Both the position numbers and the translations under genes were made by a program. Of a stretch of DNA of 32,555 bases, positions 1-9,072 are shown in pieces. The notes beneath the pieces are model-generated. The model saw only the letters and a program-made list of their open reading frames with translations, was not told the DNA's origin and did no database searches. The stretch comes from a virus: positions 1 to 32,555 of the IMG/VR virus record IMGVR_UViG_3300025131_005267; one strand, given 5' to 3'. The first letter of the stretch is position 1; each line of letters begins with the position of its first letter.

Positions 1-1
1 T

Positions 2-553
2 CTATGCAGACAAGTTCTTACTGATTCTAAAATTACAGTTATGTCTACTGATAAAGATTTTCTTCAGTTAGCGAATGGTAGAATTAAGATATGGAGTCCG
101 ACTAAAAAGAAAATGTATGATGAAGATTCTGTATTAGATGAATTTGGTATTTCATCTCATAACCTTATTTGGTATAGAGTATTAGATGGTGATAAATCAG
201 ATAACATACCTGGTGTAAGAGGTTTAGGGTTGAAAACAATCCAAAAAAAATTACCATTTTTGAGTGAGAACCGTATAGTTAATATAGATGAGGTTATTGC
301 AGAATTACCAGAATCAAAAGATGTTATAGAATTGAATTATAAGTTAATGCAATTATCAGAAGTAGATATTTCAGGTTCTACAAAAACGAAAATAGTAGAA
401 AGAGTTAATGAACCTATTAATAGGTTAATAAAATATAAGTTTCAAAAGATGTTTTTAGAAGATAAGTTATATACAGCACTTCCAAATCTTAACAGTTGGT
501 TACTTACTAATTTTAACCAATTAAATCATTATGCAGAGAAAACGCATGAGTGA
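2..553 (+). CDS. rnh: T4 RNase H-like 5'-3' exonuclease (FEN family), 3' part
   Basis: This is the C-terminal part of a FEN/RNase H-type 5' nuclease, which removes RNA primers and flaps from the lagging strand. The frame is open to base 2 without a convincing start, and residues before the first ATG (base 41) continue the expected core strand leading into the motif STDKDFLQL, which carries metal-binding acidic residues. The true gene therefore begins upstream of the window. The segment GDKSDNIPGVRGLGLKT is the helix-3-turn-helix signature of the family. The rest resembles the helical C-terminal domain of T4 RNase H. The stop overlaps the start of the helicase gene by 8 bases, which fits co-transcription and translational coupling. 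I am sure of the family; orthology to T4 rnh is inferred from the T4-like neighbours. Confidence 0.82.
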   Translation, partial: LCRQVLTDSKITVMSTDKDFLQLANGRIKIWSPTKKKMYDEDSVLDEFGISSHNLIWYRVLDGDKSDNIPGVRGLGLKTIQKKLPFLSENRIVNIDEVIAELPESKDVIELNYKLMQLSEVDISGSTKTKIVERVNEPINRLIKYKFQKMFLEDKLYTALPNLNSWLLTNFNQLNHYAEKTHE

Positions 554-1913
554 AACACTAATACAATTCGGAACATCATTTCAATCTAAGATTATAGCGT
601 CTTTACTACGAGATGTAAAGTTCATTCAAACTATTAGTGATATATTAAATTCATCCATGTTTGATTCAGACTCAAATAAATGGTTAGTTAAAACAATAAA
701 AGATTATTACTACGAATATAAAAAACAACCAACACTTGAAGTTATAAAGTATAAAATAGATGAAATAGATAATGATGTACTTAAATCTGGTGTTGTAGAT
801 AAACTTAGGGATGTTTGGAAAAATATTGAAGCTACAGATTTAGAATTTGTACAAACTCAGACATTAGACTTTTGTAAAAATCAAACATTGAAAAGTGCTA
901 TTTTAGAATCTGTAGATTTATTAGAAAATCAGAATTACGATGGTATAAAGTCTATTATTGATGAAGCTATGAAAGCGGGAACAACACGAGATTTAGGTCA
1001 CGATTATATTACTTCTTTAGAGTCAAGACTTGAAGAATCAGCTAGAACAACAACTCCAACTCCGTGGGATGTAATAAATGAAATTATGGACGGTGGGTTA
1101 GGAACTGGTGAACTTGGTGTTATTGTTGCTCCAGCTGGTATAGGTAAATCTTGGACATTACAAGCTTTAGGTGCAGGAGCGTTAAAACAAAGTAAAACAG
1201 TTGTACATTATACTTTAGAGTTAAATGAAAATTATGTCGGTTTAAGATATGATTCTATTTTTACTGGTGTAACAACATCTAATATAAAATACTATAAAGA
1301 TGATGTTAAATCTAAAATATCAAAATTACCAGGTAAGTTATTAATTAAATACTTTCCAACAAAAGCTGCTGGTGTACAAACAATAGGATCACATTTAAAA
1401 CAAATTGAGTTGAGTGGTGTGAAACCTGATGTTGTTTTAGTTGATTACGCAGATATATTGATGCCTACAGGAAACTTTAGAGAAAAGAGACATGCTATTG
1501 GTAATATCTATGAAGATTTGAGAGGATTAGCCGGTGAACTAGAGATTCCCATATGGACTGCTTCTCAAGCTAATCGTTCAGCGTTAGAAGAAGATGTGAT
1601 TGGTGCTGATAAAGTAGCTGAAGATTATAGTAAAGTTATGACTTCAGATTTCGTAATGAGTATGAGTAGAAAAGTAGAAGATAAGATTGCTAATACAGGT
1701 AGGTTTCATATTATAAAAAATAGATTTGGTATAGATGGTGTTACATACCCATCAACTATAAATACTAACATAGGTGTAATTAAGATACACGAAGGTAGTA
1801 GTAAGTTCGGTAAGGAGACTCAAAGTAAGATGGATAATAGTCAAGAGTTTCTAAGAAAAGAGTTGGCAAATAAATATAAGGATATGGAAAAAAAGGTTGA
1901 AGGATTCGAGTAA
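546..1913 (+). CDS. 41: Replicative DNA helicase, T4 gp41 / DnaB family
   Basis: Hexameric 5'-3' replicative helicase that unwinds the fork and works with a primase. The N-terminal helical domain spans about residues 1-150. A RecA-like motor domain follows, with a Walker A motif APAGIGKS near residues 195-202 and a Walker B region VVLVDYADIL near residue 298. At 455 residues it is close to T4 gp41 (about 475). I chose the ATG at 546 because an AGAG stretch lies about 8 bases upstream and it gives a short ATGAGTGA overlap with the nuclease stop. The in-frame ATG at 531 has no ribosome site and would add five residues. Helicase activity is inferred from the RecA core and the replication-gene context. 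Confidence 0.9.
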   Translation: MSETLIQFGTSFQSKIIASLLRDVKFIQTISDILNSSMFDSDSNKWLVKTIKDYYYEYKKQPTLEVIKYKIDEIDNDVLKSGVVDKLRDVWKNIEATDLEFVQTQTLDFCKNQTLKSAILESVDLLENQNYDGIKSIIDEAMKAGTTRDLGHDYITSLESRLEESARTTTPTPWDVINEIMDGGLGTGELGVIVAPAGIGKSWTLQALGAGALKQSKTVVHYTLELNENYVGLRYDSIFTGVTTSNIKYYKDDVKSKISKLPGKLLIKYFPTKAAGVQTIGSHLKQIELSGVKPDVVLVDYADILMPTGNFREKRHAIGNIYEDLRGLAGELEIPIWTASQANRSALEEDVIGADKVAEDYSKVMTSDFVMSMSRKVEDKIANTGRFHIIKNRFGIDGVTYPSTINTNIGVIKIHEGSSKFGKETQSKMDNSQEFLRKELANKYKDMEKKVEGFE

Positions 1914-1979
1914 ATGATGTATATATATTATATTTATGTTTGTTGTAGGTTAAGTAATATCAAGACGGAGTGTTATTAA
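1914..1979 (+). promoter_or_regulatory. AT-rich leader before the ribonucleotide reductase
   Basis: This 66-base gap starts with a run of alternating A and T (about 1920-1937) that could serve as a -10 region. A Shine-Dalgarno GGAG lies at 1967-1970, 9 bases before the ATG. I see no clear -35 box and no hairpin with a T-run, so a promoter here is only a possibility. Confidence 0.25.
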
Positions 1980-3971
1980 ATGGAAAAATTTCAGTTATCA
2001 GAAAATTTTATAAGTAAATATAAAAGAAAAAGACCACCATTCGGTTTTAATGGGTTAGGTGAATTGGTTTATATGAGAACATATTCTCGAATCAAAGAAA
2101 ACGGAAAAAATGAGAGATGGTGGGAAACCGTCCAAAGAGTTGTAGAGGGAACTTATACCATGCAGATGAAGTGGATTAATCAATATCAACTTGGATGGAA
2201 CCCTTGGCAAGCTCAACGTTCAGCTCAAGAGATGTATGATAGAATGTTTAATATGAAGTTCTTACCACCTGGTCGTGGATTATGGGCAATGGGTACTCCA
2301 ATAACTGAAGAAAAGAAGTTATATGCTGCACTTAACAATTGTGCATTCGTATCTACTTCCACACTTAAAGAAGATTACTCAAAACCATTCTGTTTCTTAA
2401 TGGATGCCAGTATGTTAGGTGTAGGAGTTGGTTTTGATACAAAAGGTGCAGGTGAAATAGTAGTTAAGGGTGTAGATGAAAGTAGAGATGACCAAACTTT
2501 TGAAATACCAGACACTCGTGAGGGTTGGGTAGAATCACTTAAACTATTATTAGAGAGTTATTTTCATGGACAGGCACCAATTGAGTTTGACTATACAAAG
2601 ATTAGACCAGCAGGAGTTCCAATTAAGGGATTTGGTGGAGTGAGTTCAGGTCCTGAACCATTAGAAGAAGTACACGAAGAAATTAGAAAAGTATTAGAGA
2701 AAAATAGTGGAGAACCAATAACTGTAACAACGATTGTTGATATTATGAATCTTATAGGAAAATGTGTAGTAGCAGGTAACGTAAGACGAACAGCAGAAAT
2801 TGTATTTGGTGACCCCAATTCAGAAGAATATTTAGATTTAAAAAATTATAAAGTAAATAAACATAGAGAACAATATGGTTGGACATCAAATAATTCAATC
2901 TTTGCAGAATTAGGTATGGATTATACTGATGTGTGTAAAAGAATTGTAGACAACGGTGAACCTGGATTTGCGTGGTTAGAAAATATGAGATACTACTCTC
3001 GTATGAAAAACGGTGGTGATGATAAAGATCATAGAGCAGCTGGTGGAAATCCTTGTCTTGAACAAACACTTGAATCATATGAGTTGTGTTGTTTAGTAGA
3101 GACATTTCCAAACAATCACGATTCATTTGAGGATTATGCTCGTACATTAAAATATGCTTACTTGTACGCCAAAACAGTAACATTAGGTAAAACACATTGG
3201 CCTGATACTAATAGAGTAATGTTAAGAAATAGAAGAATTGGGTGTAGTGTTAGTGGAGTTGCACAGTTCATTACTAATCACGGTTTAGGAGAATTAAAAG
3301 ATTGGTTAGAAAACGGATATGATGTTATTCAAGATTGGGATAAACAATATTCAGATTGGTTCGCTATACCTAAATCAATTAAAACTACTTCAGTTAAACC
3401 GAGTGGAACAGTTTCATTATTAGTAGGGGCAACTCCAGGAATGCATTATCCTGAGTCAAGATTTTATATACGTAGAATGAGATTATCCAAACATTCAGAA
3501 TTAATAGGACCGTTAAAGAAAGCAGGTTATAAATTAGAACCAGCCTTCGGTTCAGAAGATTCTACAATGGTTGTAGAAGTACCGGTAGATGTAGGTGAGG
3601 GTATAAGAACTGCGGCTGAACTTTCGATTTGGGAACAATTCAGTTTAGCCGCGTTCTTACAACGACATTGGGCAGATAACCAAGTAAGTTGTACAGCTAC
3701 ATTTAATCCAGAAACAGAAGCAGATGAATTATCACACGTTTTAAATTATTTTCAATATAAATTAAAGGGTATATCATTATTACCGAGACATGACTATGGT
3801 GCTTACAAACAAATGCCTTATGAAGCTATTACAGAAAAAGAATATAATAAACAAGTTAAAAAACTTGGACATTTAAGTTTCGTAGGAGTTGAAGGTGAAG
3901 AGGCTGAAGTAGATAAGTTCTGCAACAACGAAAGTTGTGAAATTCCTGGAGAATTAATAAAAAGTGCTTGA
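1980..3971 (+). CDS. nrdJ: Adenosylcobalamin-dependent (class II, monomeric) ribonucleotide reductase
   Basis: Reduces ribonucleotides to deoxyribonucleotides using a thiyl radical generated from adenosylcobalamin, supplying precursors for phage replication without oxygen or a NrdB partner. Seen in the sequence: the N-terminal motif FLPPGRGLWAMGT and the nearby NNCAFVST with a conserved cysteine, the finger-loop motif NPCLEQTLESYELCC, and TTSVKPSGTVSLLVGATPG. A C-terminal CNNESCEI cysteine pair resembles the swinging thiols of the Lactobacillus RTPR type. At 663 residues it is somewhat shorter than RTPR (about 740), as expected of the compact monomeric group. It lacks the ATP-cone seen in class I NrdA. 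It stands between helicase and polymerase, with GGAG 9 bases before the start. I am confident of class II from the overall motif pattern; substrate level (tri- versus diphosphate) is inferred from the monomeric type. Confidence 0.9.
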   Translation: MEKFQLSENFISKYKRKRPPFGFNGLGELVYMRTYSRIKENGKNERWWETVQRVVEGTYTMQMKWINQYQLGWNPWQAQRSAQEMYDRMFNMKFLPPGRGLWAMGTPITEEKKLYAALNNCAFVSTSTLKEDYSKPFCFLMDASMLGVGVGFDTKGAGEIVVKGVDESRDDQTFEIPDTREGWVESLKLLLESYFHGQAPIEFDYTKIRPAGVPIKGFGGVSSGPEPLEEVHEEIRKVLEKNSGEPITVTTIVDIMNLIGKCVVAGNVRRTAEIVFGDPNSEEYLDLKNYKVNKHREQYGWTSNNSIFAELGMDYTDVCKRIVDNGEPGFAWLENMRYYSRMKNGGDDKDHRAAGGNPCLEQTLESYELCCLVETFPNNHDSFEDYARTLKYAYLYAKTVTLGKTHWPDTNRVMLRNRRIGCSVSGVAQFITNHGLGELKDWLENGYDVIQDWDKQYSDWFAIPKSIKTTSVKPSGTVSLLVGATPGMHYPESRFYIRRMRLSKHSELIGPLKKAGYKLEPAFGSEDSTMVVEVPVDVGEGIRTAAELSIWEQFSLAAFLQRHWADNQVSCTATFNPETEADELSHVLNYFQYKLKGISLLPRHDYGAYKQMPYEAITEKEYNKQVKKLGHLSFVGVEGEEAEVDKFCNNESCEIPGELIKSA

Positions 3972-3997
3972 CTTGTATTGCTTTTTATTCGTATATT
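3968..3997 (+). promoter_or_regulatory. Candidate sigma70-like promoter before the DNA polymerase gene
   Basis: A TTGACT hexamer at 3968-3973 overlaps the stop codon of the reductase gene. It is followed after 18 bases by TATATT at 3992-3997, about 33 bases before the polymerase ATG. A TTGCTTT element at 3978-3984 also resembles a T4 MotA box, but its distance to either AT-rich -10 candidate is not ideal. This is based on hexamer match only. Confidence 0.4.
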
Positions 3998-4029
3998 CAT
4001 ATATGACAGATAGGGATTTCCTAATCTAA

Positions 4030-6525
4030 ATGTATCAAAACATCTATTACGATAGAAGAATAAATAAAATGCATATTTGGGATGATAAGTTTGGTCATCA
4101 AACTTTTCGTTACAAAAAGTATGCCTATGTAAAAAATAGAGTTGGTAATTATGTTTCTTTGTACGGTGATAAATTAAAAAGAGTCTCTGATTGGGATAAA
4201 GATCAACCAGATTTATTTGAATCTGATGTTAATCCTGAGATAAGAGTATTAGTAGATAATTATACAGGTTCAGATGAAGCTTCTATCGGACATAAAGTGA
4301 TGATATTTGATATTGAGGTAGAAGTTACAGATGGATTTCCGAATATTGAAAAAGCTGAAAATAAAATAACTTCAATAGCTTTTAATGATCCTATATTAGA
4401 AAAATATTTTTGTTATACATTAGACCCATCTAATAAATTGGAACCTAGTAATAGTGGTGATATTATAGAATCATTTAAAGATGAATACGATTTATTAAAT
4501 GCATTTTTTAAAAAGTATATGGAAATTCAACCTACTATTTTAACTGGTTGGAATGTAGAATTTTTTGATGTTCCTTATTTGTATAATAGAGCTTGTCAAA
4601 TTGTAGGACAGAATGTTGCTAATTTATTATCACCTATTAATATTGTTCAATGGAGTGATTTTCAGAATAGATATAAAATAGCAGGTGTAAGTATTTTAGA
4701 TTATTTAGCTTTATATAAAAAGTATACATTTAGTCAACGACCTTCTTATAGATTGGATGCTATTGGTGAATATGAAGTAGGTGAAAAGAAAGTTGCTTAT
4801 GAAGGTACACTTAATGATTTATATGAAAATGATTTAAATAAGTTTGTAGAATATAACTTACAAGACGTAAAATTAGTTAAAAAGATAGATGATAAATTAG
4901 ATTTTATTGAAATAGCGAGAGGTTTGGCTCATTTAGGTCATGTTCCATATGAAGATGTATTTATGAGTTCTCGTTATTTGGAAGGTTCTATTTTAGTTTA
5001 TTTAAGAAAAAATAATATTATAGCTCCTAATAAACCCAAGAGAGATAAGAGTATTAAAATAGAAAAGTTTGCAGGTGCATATGTACAAGAACCACAATCA
5101 GGTAAACACGATTGGGTGTATGATTTAGATATTACATCAATGTATCCGTCTTGTATTATGTCGTTAAACATTTCACCTGAAACTAAACTTGGTAAGATAG
5201 AAGGTTGGAATCCTGAAGAGTTTTTGAAAAAAGATAACAAAAAAACATATTCACTTACTCAAGATGGAAATGTATTGAATAGATATACAGAAACAGAATT
5301 AAAACGTATGATGGATAATGAACAAATAGGAATTGCTACAAATGGTGTAATGTACCGTTCAGATAAAGACGGACTATTACCAGCGTTATTAAGAAAATGG
5401 TTTGATGAAAGAGTTGAATACAGAAAGTTATCAAGAAAGTTTCACGAAGAAGGTGATAAAGAAAAATCTGAATATTTTGATAGAAGACAATACCTTCAAA
5501 AAGTTGTTTTAAATAGTTTATATGGTGTACTTGGACTTCCAGCATTTAGATTTTATGATTTAGATAATGCAGAAGCTGTAACGTCTACTGGTCAATCTTT
5601 AATTAAGTTTACAAGAAAGATAGGTAATGTATTTTACAATAAAGAGTTAGAAGACACAAAAGACCATTGTATTTACATTGATACTGATTCAGTTTTTTAT
5701 TCAGCGTTACCATTAGTTAAAAAAAGATTTCCTGATTTAGATGTTAAGAGTGAAGATAAAATGTCAAAAGCTATTTTAGAGATAGCAAGTGAAGTACAAG
5801 TATATTTAAATAAAGGTTATGATTATTTTGCTAAGAAGTTTTGTAATTTAGATAAACATAGATTTGATATTAAACAAGAAGTTATAGCTAAGAGTGGATT
5901 GTTTGTTACGAAGAAACGATATGGACTTAAAATTATTAATGACAACGGTAAAAAAGTCAATAAAATGATGATTAAAGGTTTAGATACAGTTCGTTCAAGT
6001 TTTCCTGTAGCCATGAGAGAAATGTTAAGTAAAGTATTAGAAGATATATTAATGGATGTTCCTAAAGAAAAGTTAGATGAGTTTATTATTAATTTTAAAG
6101 ATAGTATGAAACTTATGGATTTTAATAAAATAGCTATTCCAATTAGTGTAAAAGGGTTAAAAAAATATAAAAATGTTGATGGGGACATATTTAAATCACA
6201 TAAATTAGGAACACCAGTACACGTAAAGAGTGCTCTATACTATAATGATTTTTTAAAGTATAATAAAATATCAAGACAATATTCTGGAATATCTAATGGT
6301 GATAAGATTAAATGGATATATTTAAAACAAAACCCTTTAGGATTAAATACTATAGCGTATAAAGGTTATGAAGACCCTATAGAAGTATTAGATTTTATTA
6401 GACAATATATAAATCCTGAGAAATTATATAAACAAGCTTTACATAAAAAGATAATGATGTTATATGAAGCTCTTGGTTGGGATGAACCAACAGACGCTTC
6501 TAAAACAATAGAAAGATTTTTTTGA
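4030..6525 (+). CDS. 43: Family B DNA polymerase, T4 gp43-like
   Basis: Replicative DNA polymerase with 3'-5' proofreading. The exonuclease motifs are all present: Exo I DIE at residues 94-96 (MIFDIEVEV), Exo II in TGWNVEFFDVPYL near residue 175, and Exo III YNLQDVKLV near residue 277. The polymerase palm and fingers motifs follow: motif A DLDITSMYPS near residue 365, motif B KVVLNSLYG near residue 490, and motif C YIDTDSVFY near residue 550. A downstream KKRYG matches the family's KxY element. At 831 residues it is a little shorter than T4 gp43 (898). All catalytic aspartates are intact, so it should be active. Unlike T4, where gene 43 follows 45-44-62-regA, here it precedes the clamp gene. 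Confidence 0.96.
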   Translation: MYQNIYYDRRINKMHIWDDKFGHQTFRYKKYAYVKNRVGNYVSLYGDKLKRVSDWDKDQPDLFESDVNPEIRVLVDNYTGSDEASIGHKVMIFDIEVEVTDGFPNIEKAENKITSIAFNDPILEKYFCYTLDPSNKLEPSNSGDIIESFKDEYDLLNAFFKKYMEIQPTILTGWNVEFFDVPYLYNRACQIVGQNVANLLSPINIVQWSDFQNRYKIAGVSILDYLALYKKYTFSQRPSYRLDAIGEYEVGEKKVAYEGTLNDLYENDLNKFVEYNLQDVKLVKKIDDKLDFIEIARGLAHLGHVPYEDVFMSSRYLEGSILVYLRKNNIIAPNKPKRDKSIKIEKFAGAYVQEPQSGKHDWVYDLDITSMYPSCIMSLNISPETKLGKIEGWNPEEFLKKDNKKTYSLTQDGNVLNRYTETELKRMMDNEQIGIATNGVMYRSDKDGLLPALLRKWFDERVEYRKLSRKFHEEGDKEKSEYFDRRQYLQKVVLNSLYGVLGLPAFRFYDLDNAEAVTSTGQSLIKFTRKIGNVFYNKELEDTKDHCIYIDTDSVFYSALPLVKKRFPDLDVKSEDKMSKAILEIASEVQVYLNKGYDYFAKKFCNLDKHRFDIKQEVIAKSGLFVTKKRYGLKIINDNGKKVNKMMIKGLDTVRSSFPVAMREMLSKVLEDILMDVPKEKLDEFIINFKDSMKLMDFNKIAIPISVKGLKKYKNVDGDIFKSHKLGTPVHVKSALYYNDFLKYNKISRQYSGISNGDKIKWIYLKQNPLGLNTIAYKGYEDPIEVLDFIRQYINPEKLYKQALHKKIMMLYEALGWDEPTDASKTIERFF

Positions 6526-6538
6526 TTTTAAGAAAACA

Positions 6539-6563
6539 AACTAATATATATGTATATATAGTT
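6539..6563. repeat. AT-rich imperfect palindrome upstream of the sliding clamp gene
   Basis: The 25 bases have outer arms AACTA and TAGTT around alternating AT, pairing further if one A is bulged. The core ATATATGTATATA recurs at about 12319-12331 before another gene block. It may be an AT-rich promoter -10 region or a weak hairpin. The clamp gene's own AGGAG ribosome site lies downstream at 6573-6577. Confidence 0.35.
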
Positions 6564-6582
6564 ACAATTAATAGGAGAAGTT

Positions 6583-7308
6583 ATGAATAAACAAAGATTA
6601 GTACGCTTTATCAATAAATATTATTTGAATGGTATAGCTGACTCAGTAGTATTAAGAAGTGAGTCAAATGAACAAAAGTTAGGTACAAGATTCGTATCAA
6701 GTGACAAAACATTATTAGGTACAATTATAATGGATAAATGGAATTTTGAAGACGCGAATATAGGTATTTATACTACTGAACAGTTATTAAAGTTACTATC
6801 TGTATTAGATGAAGACATTGATGTTTCAGTAACAAAAGCGGGTGATAAAACGATTTCAATGAAAATATCAGATTCAGCGTCATCAGTTAATTATATGTTA
6901 AGTGATCCTTCAATTATAAATGAACCTCCACAACTACAAACTATTCCTAATTTTGAACTTAGTATAAACATGACACCTTCAGTTATCAATAAGTTTATAT
7001 CTGGTAAGTCTGCGTTACAAGATACATCTACTTTTACTGTTATCACTAATGAATCATCTACAAAGTTAGTTATAGGATATTCTTCAGTAAATACTAATAG
7101 AGTTACGATACCAGTAGTTACTTCAGAGTTTAGTTCAATTGATAATGTTTCTTTTAATGCAGACTACTTTAGTAATATATTAGTTGCTAATAAAGAATGT
7201 GAAAGTGCATACTTACAAGTTAGTAGTGAAGGATTAGCTAAAATTAGTTTTAAAATAGATCATTACACCGCTACATATTGGTTAGTAGCTACAACTGAAG
7301 CAGATTAA
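6583..7308 (+). CDS. 45: DNA polymerase sliding clamp, T4 gp45-like
   Basis: Processivity clamp that encircles DNA and tethers the polymerase; in T4 it also activates late transcription. At 241 residues it is close to T4 gp45 (228) and to half-PCNA-like trimeric clamps. The N-terminal LVRFINKYYLNGIADSV segment and the alternating strand and helix pattern fit the clamp fold, which has no catalytic motif. Position supports the call strongly: it lies between the polymerase and the clamp loader ATPase, joined to the latter by a TAATG overlap. A strong AGGAG at 6573-6577 precedes the ATG by 5 bases. Confidence 0.85.
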   Translation: MNKQRLVRFINKYYLNGIADSVVLRSESNEQKLGTRFVSSDKTLLGTIIMDKWNFEDANIGIYTTEQLLKLLSVLDEDIDVSVTKAGDKTISMKISDSASSVNYMLSDPSIINEPPQLQTIPNFELSINMTPSVINKFISGKSALQDTSTFTVITNESSTKLVIGYSSVNTNRVTIPVVTSEFSSIDNVSFNADYFSNILVANKECESAYLQVSSEGLAKISFKIDHYTATYWLVATTEAD

Positions 7309-8222
7309 TGTCTAATTATTTATGGGTAGAAAAGTATCGACCTTCCAGTCTTGACAATTACATTGGAAATGAACATCTAAAAAGTAAAGTCAAGGTTTAT
7401 TTGGAGAGTGGCGACTTACCACATCTTTTGTTCTTCGGGAAGGCTGGTACAGGTAAGACCACTCTCGCCAAATTACTCGTTAATAATATAGAATGCGATT
7501 ATCTTTATATCAATGCATCTGATGAAAATAGTGTAGACACAGTTCGTAATAAAGTTAGACAATTTGCTTCAACTGTCGGTTTTAAAGACTTAAAGATTAT
7601 TATATTAGATGAGTGTGATTACATTACACCAAATGCTCAAGCTGCACTAAGAAACCTAATGGAAACATTTAGTAAACATTGTAGGTTTATCTTAACTTGT
7701 AATTATGTAGAGAGAATTATTGATCCGATTCAAAGTAGATGCCAATCATTTCAGATTATACCACCATCTAAGAGTGAAGTTGCAAAACATTTACATGATA
7801 TTTTAATAGAAGAAAATGTTATGGATTCTATGGAAGATATAAAAGTTTTAGTAGATAGTAGTTATCCGGATATTCGTAGAGTTATCAATTCAGCTCAAAG
7901 AAACGTTGTTAATGGTAAACTTAAATTAGATACTTCAAGTATTATACAGAATGATTATAAATTAAAATTATTAAAGATTTTAGAAACACAAAATAAGAAA
8001 AACGCATTTAAAGATATAAGACAGTTATTGGTAGACAACAAAATTACAGATTTTGCTGATTTATTTCGGTTGTTATACGATGAAGTAGATAATTATGGTA
8101 AAGGTCATGTTGCAGAATGTATTTTGATTATTGCAAGATATGAATTGTCAGATAGTCAAGTAGTTGATAAAGAAATCAATGCTATGGCTATGATTATAGA
8201 ACTATTAGGGGTTATAAAATAA
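7308..8222 (+). CDS. 44: Clamp loader ATPase large subunit, T4 gp44-like (RFC small-subunit family)
   Basis: AAA+ ATPase that opens and loads the sliding clamp at primer junctions. The N-terminal VEKYRPSSLDNYIGNEHLK is the classic RFC box. The Walker A motif GKAGTGKT lies at residues 44-51, Walker B DECD at 101-104 (a DEAD-box variant), and the SRC arginine-finger motif at 143-145 (IQSRCQSF). The C-terminal third is a helical collar domain. Length 304 is near T4 gp44 (319). It starts on the clamp gene's stop (TAATG), indicating coupled translation. Its usual small-subunit partner gp62 does not follow directly but appears about 1.4 kb downstream, at 9627. Confidence 0.94.
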   Translation: MSNYLWVEKYRPSSLDNYIGNEHLKSKVKVYLESGDLPHLLFFGKAGTGKTTLAKLLVNNIECDYLYINASDENSVDTVRNKVRQFASTVGFKDLKIIILDECDYITPNAQAALRNLMETFSKHCRFILTCNYVERIIDPIQSRCQSFQIIPPSKSEVAKHLHDILIEENVMDSMEDIKVLVDSSYPDIRRVINSAQRNVVNGKLKLDTSSIIQNDYKLKLLKILETQNKKNAFKDIRQLLVDNKITDFADLFRLLYDEVDNYGKGHVAECILIIARYELSDSQVVDKEINAMAMIIELLGVIK

Positions 8223-8231
8223 GGAGTTAAA

Positions 8232-8438
8232 ATGTATTTTGAAGCAACAGTTGTATTCATTGAAGAAATTCAAACTAAAAACGGAGTAAAAGAAAAGAAA
8301 GTTCGTAGAGTCTATTTAGTAGAATGTGATTCAGTAAGTGTCGCGGAAACAAAGGTAAATGAATGGTTAAAAGATTCACCTTTTGTTTTTGAAACTATAA
8401 TCGCAAAACAATCAAAAATAGTAGATGTGGTAGAATAA
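8232..8438 (+). CDS. Small DUF4494-like protein
   Basis: A 68-residue protein beginning MYFEATVVFIEEIQ, with a YLVECDSVSVAETKV centre. This pattern resembles DUF4494, a family of short uncharacterised proteins of Bacteroidetes and some phages that share a W/YFE start, a YLV motif and an AE-containing helix. The match is from memory and weak. It has a strong AAGGAG about 8 bases upstream and overlaps the next gene by a TAATG junction, so it is certainly expressed with the replication block. It occupies the place where T4 has gene 62 but is too short and unlike gp62. Confidence 0.6.
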   Translation: MYFEATVVFIEEIQTKNGVKEKKVRRVYLVECDSVSVAETKVNEWLKDSPFVFETIIAKQSKIVDVVE

Positions 8439-9046
8439 TGATAGAAAAATATTGGGGTGAAAAGAAATCATCAACACCAAAAAGTACGTCACCGAATGGT
8501 GGCAAACCAGAAAAACATATATCAGTTCATGAAAATAAGATTTATTATTATGCTGGTGTAAATAGAGATAGTGTATCTGAACTTAATAAAAAACTAGGAG
8601 AGTTAGAGTCTAGGAGTTTAACATTATCAAATAATTTAGATATAGAACCACCTACACTTAAATTGTTTATAAATTCAGGTGGTGGTTCAGTTGTAAGTGG
8701 TATATCATCTATGGATACAATACTAAGAACAAAAGTTCCAGTTCATACCTATGTAGATGGATTTTGTGCAAGTGCGGCTACTTTTCTTTCAGTAGTAGGT
8801 GAGAAACGATTTATGAGCAGAAATTCTTATATGCTGATTCATCAATTATCCACAAATTTTTGGGGTAAATATTCTGAATTTGAAGATGAGAAACAGAATC
8901 TTGATTTAATGATGACTACAATTAAAAACGTTTATAGAGAATATACTCAAGTTCCAATGAAGAAACTTGATGAGATATTAAAACATGATTTGATGTGGGA
9001 TGCAAATCTATGTTTGAAATATGGATTAATAGATAAAATTATTTAA
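8438..9046 (+). CDS. clpP: ClpP-like serine protease
   Basis: Peptidase of the ClpP/crotonase fold. The catalytic triad is visible: Ser112 in GFCASAATF, His135 in YMLIHQLS and Asp184 in LKHDLMW, whose spacing to the following YGLIDKI agrees with bacterial ClpP. The strand LKLFINSGGGSV matches the family's oxyanion region. It has about 25 extra polar N-terminal residues and is 202 residues long, similar to host ClpP. In the cell ClpP needs an unfoldase such as ClpX or ClpA; none is in this window, so it may use the host's or act alone. It could alternatively be a capsid-maturation-type protease, but that gene normally sits with head genes, not here. Confidence 0.85.
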   Translation: MIEKYWGEKKSSTPKSTSPNGGKPEKHISVHENKIYYYAGVNRDSVSELNKKLGELESRSLTLSNNLDIEPPTLKLFINSGGGSVVSGISSMDTILRTKVPVHTYVDGFCASAATFLSVVGEKRFMSRNSYMLIHQLSTNFWGKYSEFEDEKQNLDLMMTTIKNVYREYTQVPMKKLDEILKHDLMWDANLCLKYGLIDKII

Positions 9047-9072
9047 ACAATACAAACAACAGGAGAAATAAA

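Noticed and set aside
2591-3195. Minus-strand open frames of 75 and 147 codons within the reductase gene
   Set aside because: They lie antisense to a gene with clear conserved motifs, have low-complexity hydrophobic translations and no ribosome sites; other antisense frames in the window have the same character.
8232-8438. gp62 clamp loader subunit directly after gp44, as in T4
   Set aside because: At 68 residues it is far too short and has none of the gp62 blocks, which are found instead at 9627-10145.
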